Below are positions 1 through 8,780 of a stretch of DNA of 34,439 bases, in pieces. The translations under genes and the position numbers were made by a program. Position 1 is the first letter of the stretch, and every line of letters starts with the position of its first letter. The DNA lies in contig CAYGBA010000010.1 in assembly GCA_964347995.1 (NCBI GenBank), positions 1 to 34,439 on the forward strand, read 5' to 3'. Source of the DNA: GCA-020348365 sp964347995 (GTDB lineage: Archaea; Thermoproteota; Bathyarchaeia; Bathyarchaeales; Bathyarchaeaceae). Under the pieces are notes generated by a model that saw only the letters and a list, made by a program, of their open reading frames with translations, did not search any database and was not told the origin of the DNA.

Positions 1-905
1 TGCAATATGAGCTCCCACGTGCAAAAGATAGAGTGAAGTTGGCGAGGCTAAGTGAACAGCCAGGTTTTATGGGGTTGGGCAAGTATGAGGTCGACCTCTA
101 CTATGAGAACATAAAGCAGCGAATCCACAACATACAGGAGAAACTGAAGAAGAAGAGGAAGAAGAGACGCCTACACCGCACTGGCAGAGCTGAGTTAGGC
201 TTCCCATCTATCTCTCTGGCCGGATACACCAACGCAGGCAAGAGTTCGCTCTTTAACGCTCTCGCCGCGGAGGATGTCCCTGTGGATTCAAGCCTATTTA
301 CAACTCTCTCAACAACAACGCGGATGGTTGACCTCTTCGGGAAAAGGGTTCTTTTGACAGACACTGTCGGGTTCATTGACCGTCTACCCCTGACACTCAT
401 AGAGGCCTTCCACTCGACGCTTGAGGAGACGATCTTCGCAGATTTGATCCTGCTAGTTCTTGATATGAGTGAATCTCGCGGGGAGGTCGAGAAAAAGCTG
501 TCCTGTTGCCTCGACACGATTAGAAAGATAGGTGCAACAGGTATCCCTATTGTAGTAGTACTCAACAAGATCGACATTCTACCAGAAGGCGACATACAAT
601 CAAAGCCTGATTTCCTGGAAGGTATGGCAACCGATTCCGTGGCAATATCCGCTCTGTATGAAACTAACGTCGACAAGCTCAAGCAAGCAATAGCTGACCA
701 TCTCAAGAACTACGTTGAAGCGTCTTTCTCGGTCCCGGTAACAGACGAATCGATGTCCTTTCTCTCTTGGCTTTTTGAACGTGCTGAGGTACTTCATGTG
801 AAGTATAAGGATGAGAGCATGAACGTTGTTTTCGAAGCAATTCCCTGGTTTGCAGACAAAGTCAGAGGACGTGTAGAAAAACTAGAGGGCACCTTCAACA
901 GTTGA
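1..905 (+). CDS. hflX: GTPase HflX, C-terminal part (5' end outside window)
   Basis: HflX is a ribosome-associated GTPase of the Obg-HflX branch of TRAFAC GTPases. The frame is open from base 3, so the first in-frame GTG at 33 is internal and the true start lies upstream of the window. About 300 residues are visible. Counting from the GTG, they show the end of the HflX glycine-rich linker (residues 11-20, GFMGLGKYEV), a basic coiled-coil stretch (30-50), G1 GYTNAGKS (64-71), G3 DTVGF (110-114) and G4 NKID (178-181). The TTLSTTTR stretch is the switch I region typical of HflX. After the G domain comes a short C-terminal domain of about 80 residues. Nothing suggests a broken gene. The identity is firm; the cellular role (ribosome splitting or rescue) is known from the family, not shown here. 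Confidence 0.93.
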   Translation, partial: QYELPRAKDRVKLARLSEQPGFMGLGKYEVDLYYENIKQRIHNIQEKLKKKRKKRRLHRTGRAELGFPSISLAGYTNAGKSSLFNALAAEDVPVDSSLFTTLSTTTRMVDLFGKRVLLTDTVGFIDRLPLTLIEAFHSTLEETIFADLILLVLDMSESRGEVEKKLSCCLDTIRKIGATGIPIVVVLNKIDILPEGDIQSKPDFLEGMATDSVAISALYETNVDKLKQAIADHLKNYVEASFSVPVTDESMSFLSWLFERAEVLHVKYKDESMNVVFEAIPWFADKVRGRVEKLEGTFNS

Positions 906-939
906 GTAGACGAGAATCTGCGCGCGAGAAGTTATGGCT

Positions 940-1113
940 CTATTTCTTACTCACTAGTTCAGTTAAGACATCATCGAACCTACACTGATTACAGAGCCCG
1001 TCTGAATCTGCCGCTGGTCTCTCACCACATTTGCTGCAGTTTGTCTGTGGCTCCTCGTCTTCTAGCGCGTCCTTCTCTTTTGGCGACTTTAGCAAGTGAA
1101 TAAACCTGGACAC
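940..1113 (-). CDS. small zinc-ribbon protein, 57 aa, or remnant of a larger gene
   Basis: A short minus-strand frame from a GTG at 1113 to a TAG at 940 encodes 57 residues with two CxxC knuckles, CSKCGE and CNQC, about 11 residues apart, and an acidic C-terminal helix (FDDVLTELVSKK). This is the spacing of a treble-clef or zinc-ribbon module. It lies convergent to hflX and fills most of the 407-bp gap before the polyferredoxin. An in-frame TAG lies eight codons upstream of the GTG. A different frame, 1022-1225, is open just upstream and overlaps it, so this could be the zinc-finger tail of a frameshifted gene. No family is recognised. The Cys spacing makes chance unlikely, but the start codon is a guess. 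Confidence 0.45.
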   Translation of the reverse strand: MSRFIHLLKSPKEKDALEDEEPQTNCSKCGERPAADSDGLCNQCRFDDVLTELVSKK

Positions 1114-1312
1114 CAGTATCCCCAGTTTCTAAAGTACCAACAAGATATTTCAAAATTGTGAAGCAAAGTTTCATACTTCTGATTCTAATCAGCACATGAA
1201 AAGCCTGTTGTGTTCGAAGAATCAATAGAGATAAGATAAATAAGAGTCTGCCTAGCCTATTTACTTTCCAACTTAGCTACAATCCTATGATTCGGTAAAT
1301 GAGGGAACTAGG

Positions 1313-2233
1313 GTGCCCATGAAGCGGCTGAAGACGGAGACAGACAATGAACTAACGATAGAAAGGGTTCTGCACGCAAAGCGCTACGCTCTGATTCTCA
1401 ATAAGGGACTCTGTACAGGCTGTGGAATATGTGTGGAAATCTGTCCACGAGAAGCTATTGTAATCAAGAAGTTTGCCAAGGTAGATGGAGATGAACTGAA
1501 GCCTCCCGCCATAGACGTAGACGAAGAGAAATGCCACTACTGTGGAATGTGCGATCCTATCTGTCCATTCGGAGCGATCAAGGTGAAGTTCGACGGCGAA
1601 CACCTAGTATCCGTGGTTGAGACAGAGAGCTTTCCTCGACTCATCCGTGATATAGACGTGGACACGACGAGGTGTGATTTGAATTGCGTAGAATGTGAAG
1701 AAGCGTGTCCATTAGAGCTAATCAAGGTCAGCGTACAGACTCAAGATGGGAAAACAGTAAATGACATCGAATCATGGCCTGACAAAGAAAATCTCAAAGT
1801 CATAGTGGATGTCAAGAAGGACCTTTGTCCCTGTTGCCGACTTTGCGAATTCAGGTGCCCTGAGGATGCGATTCGGGTGCGCAAGATGTTTCATGGAGCT
1901 ATCAAAATAAATCATGAGATATGTCCAGAAGGTTGCCAAGACTGCCTTGATGTTTGTCCGATAACTGGAGCCTTATATCTTTCAGAAGATGGCAAGGTAC
2001 GTGTTAGCGAGTCGTATTGCGTCTACTGTGGCGTCTGCAAGATCGTTTGTCCCGAAGAAGACGCTCTTGAGCTTCAAAGAACCCTTATACGTCACACACC
2101 AATCCGCTCTGGAGCCTGGAACAAGGCTCTAGAAAAGCTGACATCAACCAAAGAGATGACAAAAGAGCTGCAGGCCAAGAGCACTATGAAGACCAAGGAG
2201 ACTGTAAAGAAGAGGCTTGCATGGAGGGCCTAG
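1313..2233 (+). CDS. polyferredoxin with six 4Fe-4S motifs, partner of HdrA
   Basis: This is a soluble electron-carrier protein of 306 residues with no transmembrane segment. Six cysteine clusters of 4Fe-4S type lie at about residues 34-44 (CTGCGICVEIC), 74-84 (CHYCGMCDPIC), 121-132, 172-182, 204-215 and 236-246. The third and fifth have an extra residue between the first cysteines (CDLNCVEC, CPEGCQDC). The C-terminal 50 residues are basic and lack cysteines. Its stop is one base before the ATG of the HdrA gene, so the two are surely cotranscribed and it probably feeds or drains electrons for HdrA. It resembles FwdF/MvhB-type polyferredoxins in design but cannot be equated with either. The start is GTG 1313 or ATG 1319; both have GAGG or AGGG nearby. 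Confidence 0.85.
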   Translation: MPMKRLKTETDNELTIERVLHAKRYALILNKGLCTGCGICVEICPREAIVIKKFAKVDGDELKPPAIDVDEEKCHYCGMCDPICPFGAIKVKFDGEHLVSVVETESFPRLIRDIDVDTTRCDLNCVECEEACPLELIKVSVQTQDGKTVNDIESWPDKENLKVIVDVKKDLCPCCRLCEFRCPEDAIRVRKMFHGAIKINHEICPEGCQDCLDVCPITGALYLSEDGKVRVSESYCVYCGVCKIVCPEEDALELQRTLIRHTPIRSGAWNKALEKLTSTKEMTKELQAKSTMKTKETVKKRLAWRA

Positions 2234-2234
2234 A

Positions 2235-4658
2235 ATGTCTGAAGAACCACGAATCGGAGTCTTCGTCTGCCACTGCGGCCTCAACATCGCTGGAGTAATC
2301 GATGTAGAAGAACTTACCGAGTATGCACGCACACTCCCAAACGTATTCTTCGCAAAGCGTAACCGTTACACCTGTGCCGATCCTGGACAGGATGAGATAA
2401 GAAAGGCGATAAAGGAACACAACCTAAACCGAGTTGTTGTCGCCGCATGTTCTCCGCGTTTGCATGAGCCAACCTTTCGAAGATGCGTGGCCGAAGCTGG
2501 ACTGAATCCATTCTTGTTCGAGATGGCGAATATTAGGGAATTCTCCTCTTGGTGCCACCCCAGCACCCCGAAGGAAGCCACCGAAAAGGCGAAAGAGATC
2601 GTCAAGATGGCCGTGGCAAAGGCGCGGCTCCTCAGAGAGCTTGAGACGATGGAGGTTCCTGTGACAAACAAGGCTCTGATAGTGGGCGGGGGAATCGCGG
2701 GTATAAGCGCAGCCCTGGATCTCGCAGACATGGGGTTCAAGGTGTACCTTCTCGAGAGAGGTGAAAGTATCGGTGGACACATGGCCCAACTTGACAAGAC
2801 TTTCCCAACCTTAGACTGCAGCATATGCATCGAAGGACCAAAGATGGTCGACGTCTCCCGTCATCCAAACATCGAGATAATATCCTATGCCGACCTCCTC
2901 AGCGTAGAAGGCTTCGTGGGCAACTTCAAGGTCAGAATTAGAAAGAATCCGCGGTATGTGATTGCTGATGACTGTACTGGCTGCGGTGAGTGTCGCGATG
3001 TCTGCCCCATAGAGATTCCCAACGAGTGGGACGTGAACATGGGTGTCAGGAAGTCAATCTCAGTTCCATTCGATCAGGCTGTTCCACTTGTCTACACGAT
3101 TCTCAAGGACTACTGTATCGAGTGTTACAAGTGTGTAGACATCTGTGGTGACCGTCAAGCCATTAACTTCGAGCAGAAGCCTGAAGAGATAGAACTCGAG
3201 GTTGGAGCCATCATAGTTTCGACTGGATACGATATATACGAACCATACGATGACAGCCTCTATGGATATGGAAGGTATGACAACGTAATCACGGCACTGG
3301 AACTTGAGAGACTTATTCTGGCGGCTGGTCCAACAGGTGGGAAGGTAGTGCGAGCCTCTGACGGGAAGAAGCCACATAGAGTAGCCATAATCCAATGTGT
3401 AGGTTCAAGAGACGTGAACAAGTATGAGTACTGCTCAGGATTCTGCTGCATGTATTCCGTAAAACACGCGGTTCAACTCAAAGAGAAGTATGGGGATGAT
3501 GTGGAAATCTACATCCTCTACATGGACATGCGAACAAACTTCAAGGGATACGAGGAATTCTATCAGAGAGCCCGCAATGCAGGTGTAACTTTCATTCGCG
3601 GAAGAGTCTCCAAGATAATTGAGGAGCCTGAGACAAAGAATCTAATCATACGCGCTGAGGACATGACCTTAGGTGAGCCCATCGAGGTGGAGGCTGACTT
3701 GGTGGTGTTATCTACCGCGTCTATCGCTAGCAAAGGAACCGACGAGATGTCAAGAATCCTGAACATCACACGAGGAGCCGACGGATTCTTCATGGAGAGC
3801 CACCCCAAACTCAAACCAATCGACACGCCCACAGATGGTATCTTTATCGCCGGTGCCTGTCAAGGGCTGAAAGATATACCCTACAGCGTCTCTCAGGGAA
3901 GCGGAGCAGCGTCAAGAGCTGCAACAATCCTCTCCAAGAAGACCTGGGAAATAGAACCAATCATAGCCTTCGTCGATCAGGACAAGTGTAGAAATACAAA
4001 GGTGAAATGTGGCATCTGCGCCACAAAATGCCCCTACGGGGCCATAAAGGCTCCAGAGGGAGAGCCCGCTGAGGTGACCGCAGCCATGTGCCACGGATGC
4101 GGAACATGCGTTGCAGAGTGCCCGGCTGATGCCATCACTCAGATGCATTTCACTGATGCACAGATTATGGCGCAGATTCGAGCCGCTCTGGCAGAGGACC
4201 CCGATGGTAAGATACTGGCTTTTCTCTGCAATTGGTGCAGTTATGCGGGTGCTGATCTCGCTGGAACTAGCCGTTTCGAGTATCCACCCACCATAAGGGC
4301 TATAAGGGTGATGTGTTCGGGGCGTGTAGACAGAGATTTCATCATGGAGGCTTTCAGATTGGGCGCTGGCATGGTGCTGGTCGGTGCTTGTCACCTACCC
4401 TACGACTGCCACTACATCTCTGGGAATGAGAAGATGAAAGTTAGAATGGAGGCATTGGCGAGAATATTTGAGAAGCTGGGGTTGAGTCCGGAACGGTTTA
4501 GGGTTGAATACGTGTCCGCGGCGGAAGGGGTGAAGTTCGCCGAAATCATCAGGGAGATGACCGAACAGATGGAAACTCTCGGCGAGACTAGGATCAAAGC
4601 GGAAAACGCGAAGTTGAGACCGACCCTTGAACGGATGCTTTCACGAAAGAAACAATAG
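2235..4658 (+). CDS. hdrA: HdrA-like flavin/Fe-S protein fused to MvhD
   Basis: This is the A subunit of a heterodisulfide-reductase-type complex, which in known systems carries the flavin for electron bifurcation or confurcation. The 807 residues start at ATG 2235, one base after the polyferredoxin stop, with GGAGG just upstream; a TTG 18 bases earlier is less likely. In order: N-terminal HdrA domain with VCHCG (11-15) and CSPRLHEPTFR (72-82), Rossmann FAD motif GGGIAG (151-156), the HdrA signature GGHMAQLDKTFPTLDCSIC (180-198), two inserted 4Fe-4S motifs (247-257, 294-304), the rest of the thioredoxin-reductase-like fold, two further clusters at about 595-640, and a C-terminal MvhD/FrhD-type 2Fe-2S domain with CNWC, MCSG and CHLPYDCHY. 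Such HdrA-MvhD fusions are known, for example HdrA2 of Methanosarcina. No hdrB, hdrC or hydrogenase gene is nearby. Confidence 0.9.
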   Translation: MSEEPRIGVFVCHCGLNIAGVIDVEELTEYARTLPNVFFAKRNRYTCADPGQDEIRKAIKEHNLNRVVVAACSPRLHEPTFRRCVAEAGLNPFLFEMANIREFSSWCHPSTPKEATEKAKEIVKMAVAKARLLRELETMEVPVTNKALIVGGGIAGISAALDLADMGFKVYLLERGESIGGHMAQLDKTFPTLDCSICIEGPKMVDVSRHPNIEIISYADLLSVEGFVGNFKVRIRKNPRYVIADDCTGCGECRDVCPIEIPNEWDVNMGVRKSISVPFDQAVPLVYTILKDYCIECYKCVDICGDRQAINFEQKPEEIELEVGAIIVSTGYDIYEPYDDSLYGYGRYDNVITALELERLILAAGPTGGKVVRASDGKKPHRVAIIQCVGSRDVNKYEYCSGFCCMYSVKHAVQLKEKYGDDVEIYILYMDMRTNFKGYEEFYQRARNAGVTFIRGRVSKIIEEPETKNLIIRAEDMTLGEPIEVEADLVVLSTASIASKGTDEMSRILNITRGADGFFMESHPKLKPIDTPTDGIFIAGACQGLKDIPYSVSQGSGAASRAATILSKKTWEIEPIIAFVDQDKCRNTKVKCGICATKCPYGAIKAPEGEPAEVTAAMCHGCGTCVAECPADAITQMHFTDAQIMAQIRAALAEDPDGKILAFLCNWCSYAGADLAGTSRFEYPPTIRAIRVMCSGRVDRDFIMEAFRLGAGMVLVGACHLPYDCHYISGNEKMKVRMEALARIFEKLGLSPERFRVEYVSAAEGVKFAEIIREMTEQMETLGETRIKAENAKLRPTLERMLSRKKQ

Positions 4659-4753
4659 CTTCGGTTATCGATTCTCAGAGTACGATTTTCAATTGCCTCT
4701 TAATGGGGGCTCTCCTTGAATCGTGATGGTTGTTGTAGAGGATTCTTGTTGCC

Positions 4754-4987
4754 TCATCTTGGAATCACCGTTACAAATGGTTCAGGTTCGCGTTTCATGG
4801 CGGCGGTTATGGCCATGGCGATGGCCCAGAATTTGTCGTCGTGTGAGCCTTCTGGATGAGAGAAGGTGTAGAGTTCGCTGCCCTTGGTCTGCTCCCACCG
4901 TTCAACATTCAGCTCAGCCTGTACATCGCGGTCGTAGGGCAGCTCGAATCGGCGGCGTGCATCCTGGGGTGCCAGATCTTCATCCGC
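4754..4987 (-). pseudogene. relic of viral terminase large subunit (C-terminal nuclease end)
   Basis: The minus strand holds a 77-codon frame ending in TGA at 4754. It begins directly after an in-frame TAG and has no start codon near its beginning. It reads ELPYDRDVQAELNVERWEQ and then FSHPEGSHDDKFWAIAMAI. This matches the end of the RNase-H-like nuclease domain of tailed-virus terminase large subunits, where the HDD aspartates bind catalytic metal and the alanine-rich helix follows. Only the last 75 or so residues of a protein normally over 400 remain, so it is a dead fragment of an integrated archaeal tailed virus. Local GC is higher than in the flanking spacers. The plus-strand ORF over the same bases (4723-5094) is its shadow. 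Assignment rests on motif reading only. Confidence 0.62.
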
Positions 4988-5071
4988 CTATTGTATCTTG
5001 GAACTGCGAGCATAAATGGGATCCAGCATGCATGATAGGGTTAGACCGGGAAAGCGAGAAACTGCGCTTGG

Positions 5072-5085
5072 AAGATTTAATTATT
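5072..5085 (+). promoter_or_regulatory. TATA box of the LysE-family gene
   Basis: An A/T-only core, GATTTAATTATT, is centred about 30 bases before the ATG at 5108. At the usual archaeal TATA-to-start distance of about 25 bases, transcription would begin within a few bases of the start codon, so the messenger would be leaderless or nearly so. No Shine-Dalgarno sequence is present, which agrees. Confidence 0.5.
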
Positions 5086-5107
5086 CAGCCTTAGCTTCTG
5101 TAGTCGT

Positions 5108-5743
5108 ATGGACCTACTGACCTTCATCGCAACTGTCGTGCTCGTCACCGCCTCCGGAGCCTTGGCACCAGGACCCCTCTTCTTTGCCGCCGTCTCCCAC
5201 GGCACCAGATCAGGAGCTAGAGGCGGTCTGGCCTTTTCAATCGGGCACATGTTGGTTGAGTTCCCACTCGTCCTCCTGCTAGCCCTCGTCTTCGGCGAGG
5301 TTGCAACCGAGATCGCGGGCGAACCAATTGTAAGGTTATCAACCGGAATCGCGGGAGGTCTGTTTCTCCTCATTTTCGGCGCTATGCAAATCCGCCACTT
5401 CCTCACGTCTAAATCCGCCACTCCAGATTCCCGTGGGATAAGCTCTCGAAACCCGCTGCTCTTAGGTTTGGTTTTGACAGGGTTGAATCCATATTTTATC
5501 GTTTGGTGGCTTGCTGTAGGAAGCAAGCTCGTTGTGGACGCGCTGGCTTTTGCGTCGCTGCTGGGTGTTCTCTTGATGTATATCAGTCACGTGTGGATGG
5601 ACTACGCTTGGCTCACAGCGGTAGCTCACCTTGCCCATGTAGGAACGAAGATTGCGGGCACGAGATGGTACAGAGCGGCCATGACGGTGTTTGGAGCAGT
5701 CCTGATTTACTTCGGCGTTACCTTTCTACTATCGATTCTTTGA
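5108..5743 (+). CDS. LysE/RhtB-family amino-acid exporter
   Basis: This is an integral membrane exporter of 211 residues, the normal length of the family. It has about six hydrophobic segments: near residues 5-27, 40-65, 68-95, 113-135, 140-165 and 185-211. The N-terminal signature GALAPGPLF (residues 18-26), with its PGP turn, and the GLNPYFIVWW stretch in the middle are typical of LysE/RhtB transporters, which export amino acids or homoserine-like compounds. The substrate cannot be read from sequence. The gene stands alone, with an own TATA box, between the terminase relic and the lipoate ligase. Start ATG 5108 fits the signature's usual place near the N terminus. Confidence 0.85.
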   Translation: MDLLTFIATVVLVTASGALAPGPLFFAAVSHGTRSGARGGLAFSIGHMLVEFPLVLLLALVFGEVATEIAGEPIVRLSTGIAGGLFLLIFGAMQIRHFLTSKSATPDSRGISSRNPLLLGLVLTGLNPYFIVWWLAVGSKLVVDALAFASLLGVLLMYISHVWMDYAWLTAVAHLAHVGTKIAGTRWYRAAMTVFGAVLIYFGVTFLLSIL

Positions 5744-5838
5744 GCGCCTATTCTCAGTAACTTTGATATTCCTAATTGCCGCTTAACTTTCTAGCAACTT
5801 AGATTCAATTAACAGTAGAACCCTCTGAGTGGACGAAA

Positions 5839-6630
5839 ATGGGCGACTGGCGACTGCTCAAACTAGAGACTAGGAATGCCTTCATGAACATGGCTATTGA
5901 TGAGGCTGTTCTGACAGCTCGGATAGGTGGAATGGTCCCGAATACGCTAGGCTTCTACCGATGGAAGCCCTCAACCGTCTCAATTGGACGGTTTCAGAAG
6001 GTTTCTGAGGAGGTCCATGTTGAAAACTGTAGAAGACATGGAGTAGACATTGTAAGGAGGATCACAGGCGGCGGCGCGGTCTATCATGATTACGAAGGTG
6101 AAATAACCTATAGCGTGGTGGTGAGCGAGAAGGATGTGGGATCAAAGGATGTGATCTCCGCCTACAACATGATCTGTGGGGGACTTATTGCGGCGGCTAA
6201 GATTCTAGGAGTAACAGCGGATTTTGTACCTGGAAATCCCGAGCAGTGTCCTAACATCACTATAGGCCGAAGAAAGTTCTCTGGAAGCGCCCAACTCCAT
6301 AGAAGAGGTGTACTTCTCCAGCATGGAACGTTCTTGGTGCAGACAGACTTAAAGAAAATGTTTACATTTCTTAAAGTTCCATGGGCAAAATCCTTAGAAG
6401 ATGTGTTGAGAGTCGCGCAGAAAAAGCTAACATCAATCGAGGGGGAGCTTCAATCAAATATATCTAACGAAGAGGCACACAAAGCGTTAACTAAGGGCTT
6501 TCAGACGGCGCTTAATGCAAAGCTTGTCGAGGGAGACCTTACAGATCGTGAAGAGGGTCTCGCTGAAGGCCTGTGCAAGGAGAAGTATGCTGCTGATGTC
6601 TGGAACTTCAAAGGAAGCAATTCGAGATGA
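5839..6630 (+). CDS. lplA: lipoate-protein ligase A family protein
   Basis: A member of the biotin/lipoate ligase family (BPL_LplA_LipB fold) that attaches lipoate, or octanoate, to a lysine of carrier domains through an acyl-adenylate. Of 263 residues, the signature RRITGGGAVYHD (73-84) forms the nucleotide-binding loop, the lysine in RRKFSGSAQ (K146) is the expected catalytic one, and HGTFLV (162-167) closes the pocket. The end, with EKYAADVWNFKG, resembles the start of the LplA accessory domain, as in archaeal LplA. A separate LplB partner is not seen in the window. A pair of radical SAM genes at 12.0-14.1 kb may make the lipoyl sulfurs, so this could be an octanoyl or lipoyl transferase in one assembly route. 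Substrate is not provable from sequence. Confidence 0.85.
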   Translation: MGDWRLLKLETRNAFMNMAIDEAVLTARIGGMVPNTLGFYRWKPSTVSIGRFQKVSEEVHVENCRRHGVDIVRRITGGGAVYHDYEGEITYSVVVSEKDVGSKDVISAYNMICGGLIAAAKILGVTADFVPGNPEQCPNITIGRRKFSGSAQLHRRGVLLQHGTFLVQTDLKKMFTFLKVPWAKSLEDVLRVAQKKLTSIEGELQSNISNEEAHKALTKGFQTALNAKLVEGDLTDREEGLAEGLCKEKYAADVWNFKGSNSR

Positions 6631-6713
6631 AAAGCCATGTGCATCAGCAAGCCCAAGACTTATTAAAGAAGTCTACGTGTTATGACGGCTAAGAGTTCGC
6701 ATGGGATGAAAAT

Positions 6714-8708
6714 ATGGATATACTGATGATCGCTCCGATTTCTGGAATCGCTTCAATCATCGTTGCATTCTATTTGTACTTTCATGTAAAGAGGCAAGAC
6801 ATAGGCACTCCCAAAATGAAAGAAATCTCAGACGCTATTAGAGAGGGTGCGGTTGCCTATCTGAAGAGGCAATACATGACACTCGCAGTGTTCAGTGCCA
6901 TAGTCACAGTGTTCATAGCTGTTCTCCTTGACTATAATCAAGCCATAGCTTACGTTGTTGGGTCCATCTGCTCTGCTCTGGCAGGTTTTCTTGGAATGGA
7001 TGTGGCACTACATGCGAATGTTCGAACTGCACAGGCTGCTAGGAAGGATCTGAAAAACGCCTTCTCAATCGGATTCTATGGTGGCGCAGTAATGGGTTTA
7101 GCTGTTGTAGGATTAGCCTTGTTAGGAGTCAGCGCTCTCTACTACATTTACTACAATCCTCTTGATGCTTCTTACGCTCCAGATATTATTCTCGGCTTCA
7201 GCTTTGGTGCAAGTTCAATCGCACTTTTTGCCAAAGCAGGTGGCGGCATATACACAAAGACAGCTGACATAGGAGCTGATCTCGTTGGGAAAGTTGAAAT
7301 GAACATCCCTGAGGATGATCCTCGAAATCCCGCAGTGATTGCTGATAACGTTGGTGACAATGTTGGCGATGTAGCTGGCATGGGAGCCGACCTGTATGAC
7401 TCGTATGTTGCCGGCATATTAGCAGCGATGATCATCGGAGGGTTGACTCTGGGAGTGACAGGTGTAATCTTACCTCTACTAATCAAGGCACTTGGAATCT
7501 TCGCGTCCATCATTGGTTTGCTCTTCGTTAGAGTCAGAGGAAAAGGTAGTCCCGGTTCTGCCCTCAATAGGGGAACATACATAACCTGTGTTATCTTTGC
7601 TATTTTTGCTGTTCTGCTAATACATTTTATGGGAATTGACGTTAACATACTCTATGCTACTCTGGCTGGATTGGTTGTTGGGATCATTCTTGGTCTCACG
7701 TCAGATTATTTCACGTCTATAGATAGACCGCCTGCAAGAAAGACTGCTGAATCGTCAAAAACAGGAGTCGCGATAAACATCTTAACTGGTTTCTCCTACG
7801 GTTCGATAAGTATAGTGCCTCCCCTCTTCGGCATAGCTATCGCAACGATAATCGCATATCAATTAGCAGGAATATACGGAATCACCATGTCTGCTGTTGG
7901 AATCATGGCTACGGCCGGTATGATAGTATCTGCAGACGCCTATGGTCCTATCGTTGACAATGCCAAAGGCGTAGCTGAGCAATCGGGACTTGGAGAAGAA
8001 GTCATAGCCAGAGCCGACAGACTGGACGCCGCAGGTAACACTGCCAAAGCAATAACGAAGGGCTTTGCAGTTTCTTCCGCAGGTTTGACCGTAATTGCTT
8101 TGCTAGTTGCTTACGCTGAGATAGTTGGGCTTGAAATGGTTGATTTCATGGATCCATTCGTTATGGCAGGCACTATCATTGGAATCTCTATTCCGCCTTT
8201 TCTGTCTGCTTTGATGATATTGGGCGTGGGCAAAAATGCTTTTAGGATGATTGAAGAGGTTAGGAGACAATTTAAAGAGATCCCCGGCTTGATAGAAGGA
8301 AAAGCAAAACCAGATTATGCCAGATGTGTTGATATCGCGACAAAAGGTGCCCTGCGGGAACTAATTCTTCCTTGTGTCTTAACAATTGTGTCTCCTTTGG
8401 CAGTGGGGTTCATACTCGGTAAAGACGCCTTGGGCGGATTTCTGGCAGGCAGCATCCTGTCAGGGATGGTCTTCGCCTTCTTGATGTCCAATGCGGGTGG
8501 TCTATGGGATAATGCCAAAAAATATATAGAAGATGGCAACCTCGGAGGAAAGGGTTCTGAGGCTCATAAGGCTGCGGTCGCTGGTGACACAGTTGGCGAC
8601 CCCTTTAAGGACACCGCCGGTCCATCCATTAACACGTTACTTGTCGTTATGTCTCTGACGGCATCGCTCTTTGCCGAACTCATCGCGTTATATGCTCTAA
8701 TAGGATAA
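6714..8708 (+). CDS. hppA: membrane-bound proton-translocating pyrophosphatase, K+-independent type
   Basis: This enzyme hydrolyses pyrophosphate in the cytoplasm and pumps protons out. The 664 residues form about 16 membrane helices. The catalytic signature runs from DIGADLVGKVEMNIPEDDP (185-203) through DNVGDNVGDVAGMGADLYDS (211-230), and the second one is GDTVGDPFKDTAGPS near the C terminus. In the loop that decides potassium dependence the protein reads GNTAKAITKG (441-450), with Lys at 445 and Thr at 448. In the family Lys at the first site marks K+-independent enzymes and Ala K+-dependent ones, so this one should be K+-independent. H+ rather than Na+ specificity follows by inference, because known Na+ pumps are K+-dependent. 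The gene stands alone with a TTATTAAAG box about 45 bases upstream. Confidence 0.95.
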   Translation: MDILMIAPISGIASIIVAFYLYFHVKRQDIGTPKMKEISDAIREGAVAYLKRQYMTLAVFSAIVTVFIAVLLDYNQAIAYVVGSICSALAGFLGMDVALHANVRTAQAARKDLKNAFSIGFYGGAVMGLAVVGLALLGVSALYYIYYNPLDASYAPDIILGFSFGASSIALFAKAGGGIYTKTADIGADLVGKVEMNIPEDDPRNPAVIADNVGDNVGDVAGMGADLYDSYVAGILAAMIIGGLTLGVTGVILPLLIKALGIFASIIGLLFVRVRGKGSPGSALNRGTYITCVIFAIFAVLLIHFMGIDVNILYATLAGLVVGIILGLTSDYFTSIDRPPARKTAESSKTGVAINILTGFSYGSISIVPPLFGIAIATIIAYQLAGIYGITMSAVGIMATAGMIVSADAYGPIVDNAKGVAEQSGLGEEVIARADRLDAAGNTAKAITKGFAVSSAGLTVIALLVAYAEIVGLEMVDFMDPFVMAGTIIGISIPPFLSALMILGVGKNAFRMIEEVRRQFKEIPGLIEGKAKPDYARCVDIATKGALRELILPCVLTIVSPLAVGFILGKDALGGFLAGSILSGMVFAFLMSNAGGLWDNAKKYIEDGNLGGKGSEAHKAAVAGDTVGDPFKDTAGPSINTLLVVMSLTASLFAELIALYALIG

Positions 8709-8780
8709 ATTCCTGGACTACTCCGCATGTTCAAGCTGCGGTACTACATATGCGTTCTAGTTGCATGCTCCCTCTCTGAT

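Noticed and set aside
101..706. 201-aa minus-strand ORF opposite hflX
   Set aside because: Shadow frame; the plus strand carries all GTPase motifs.
4723..5094. 123-aa plus-strand ORF
   Set aside because: Composition is unusual (Arg/Trp rich) and it is the antisense of the terminase fragment; no motif.
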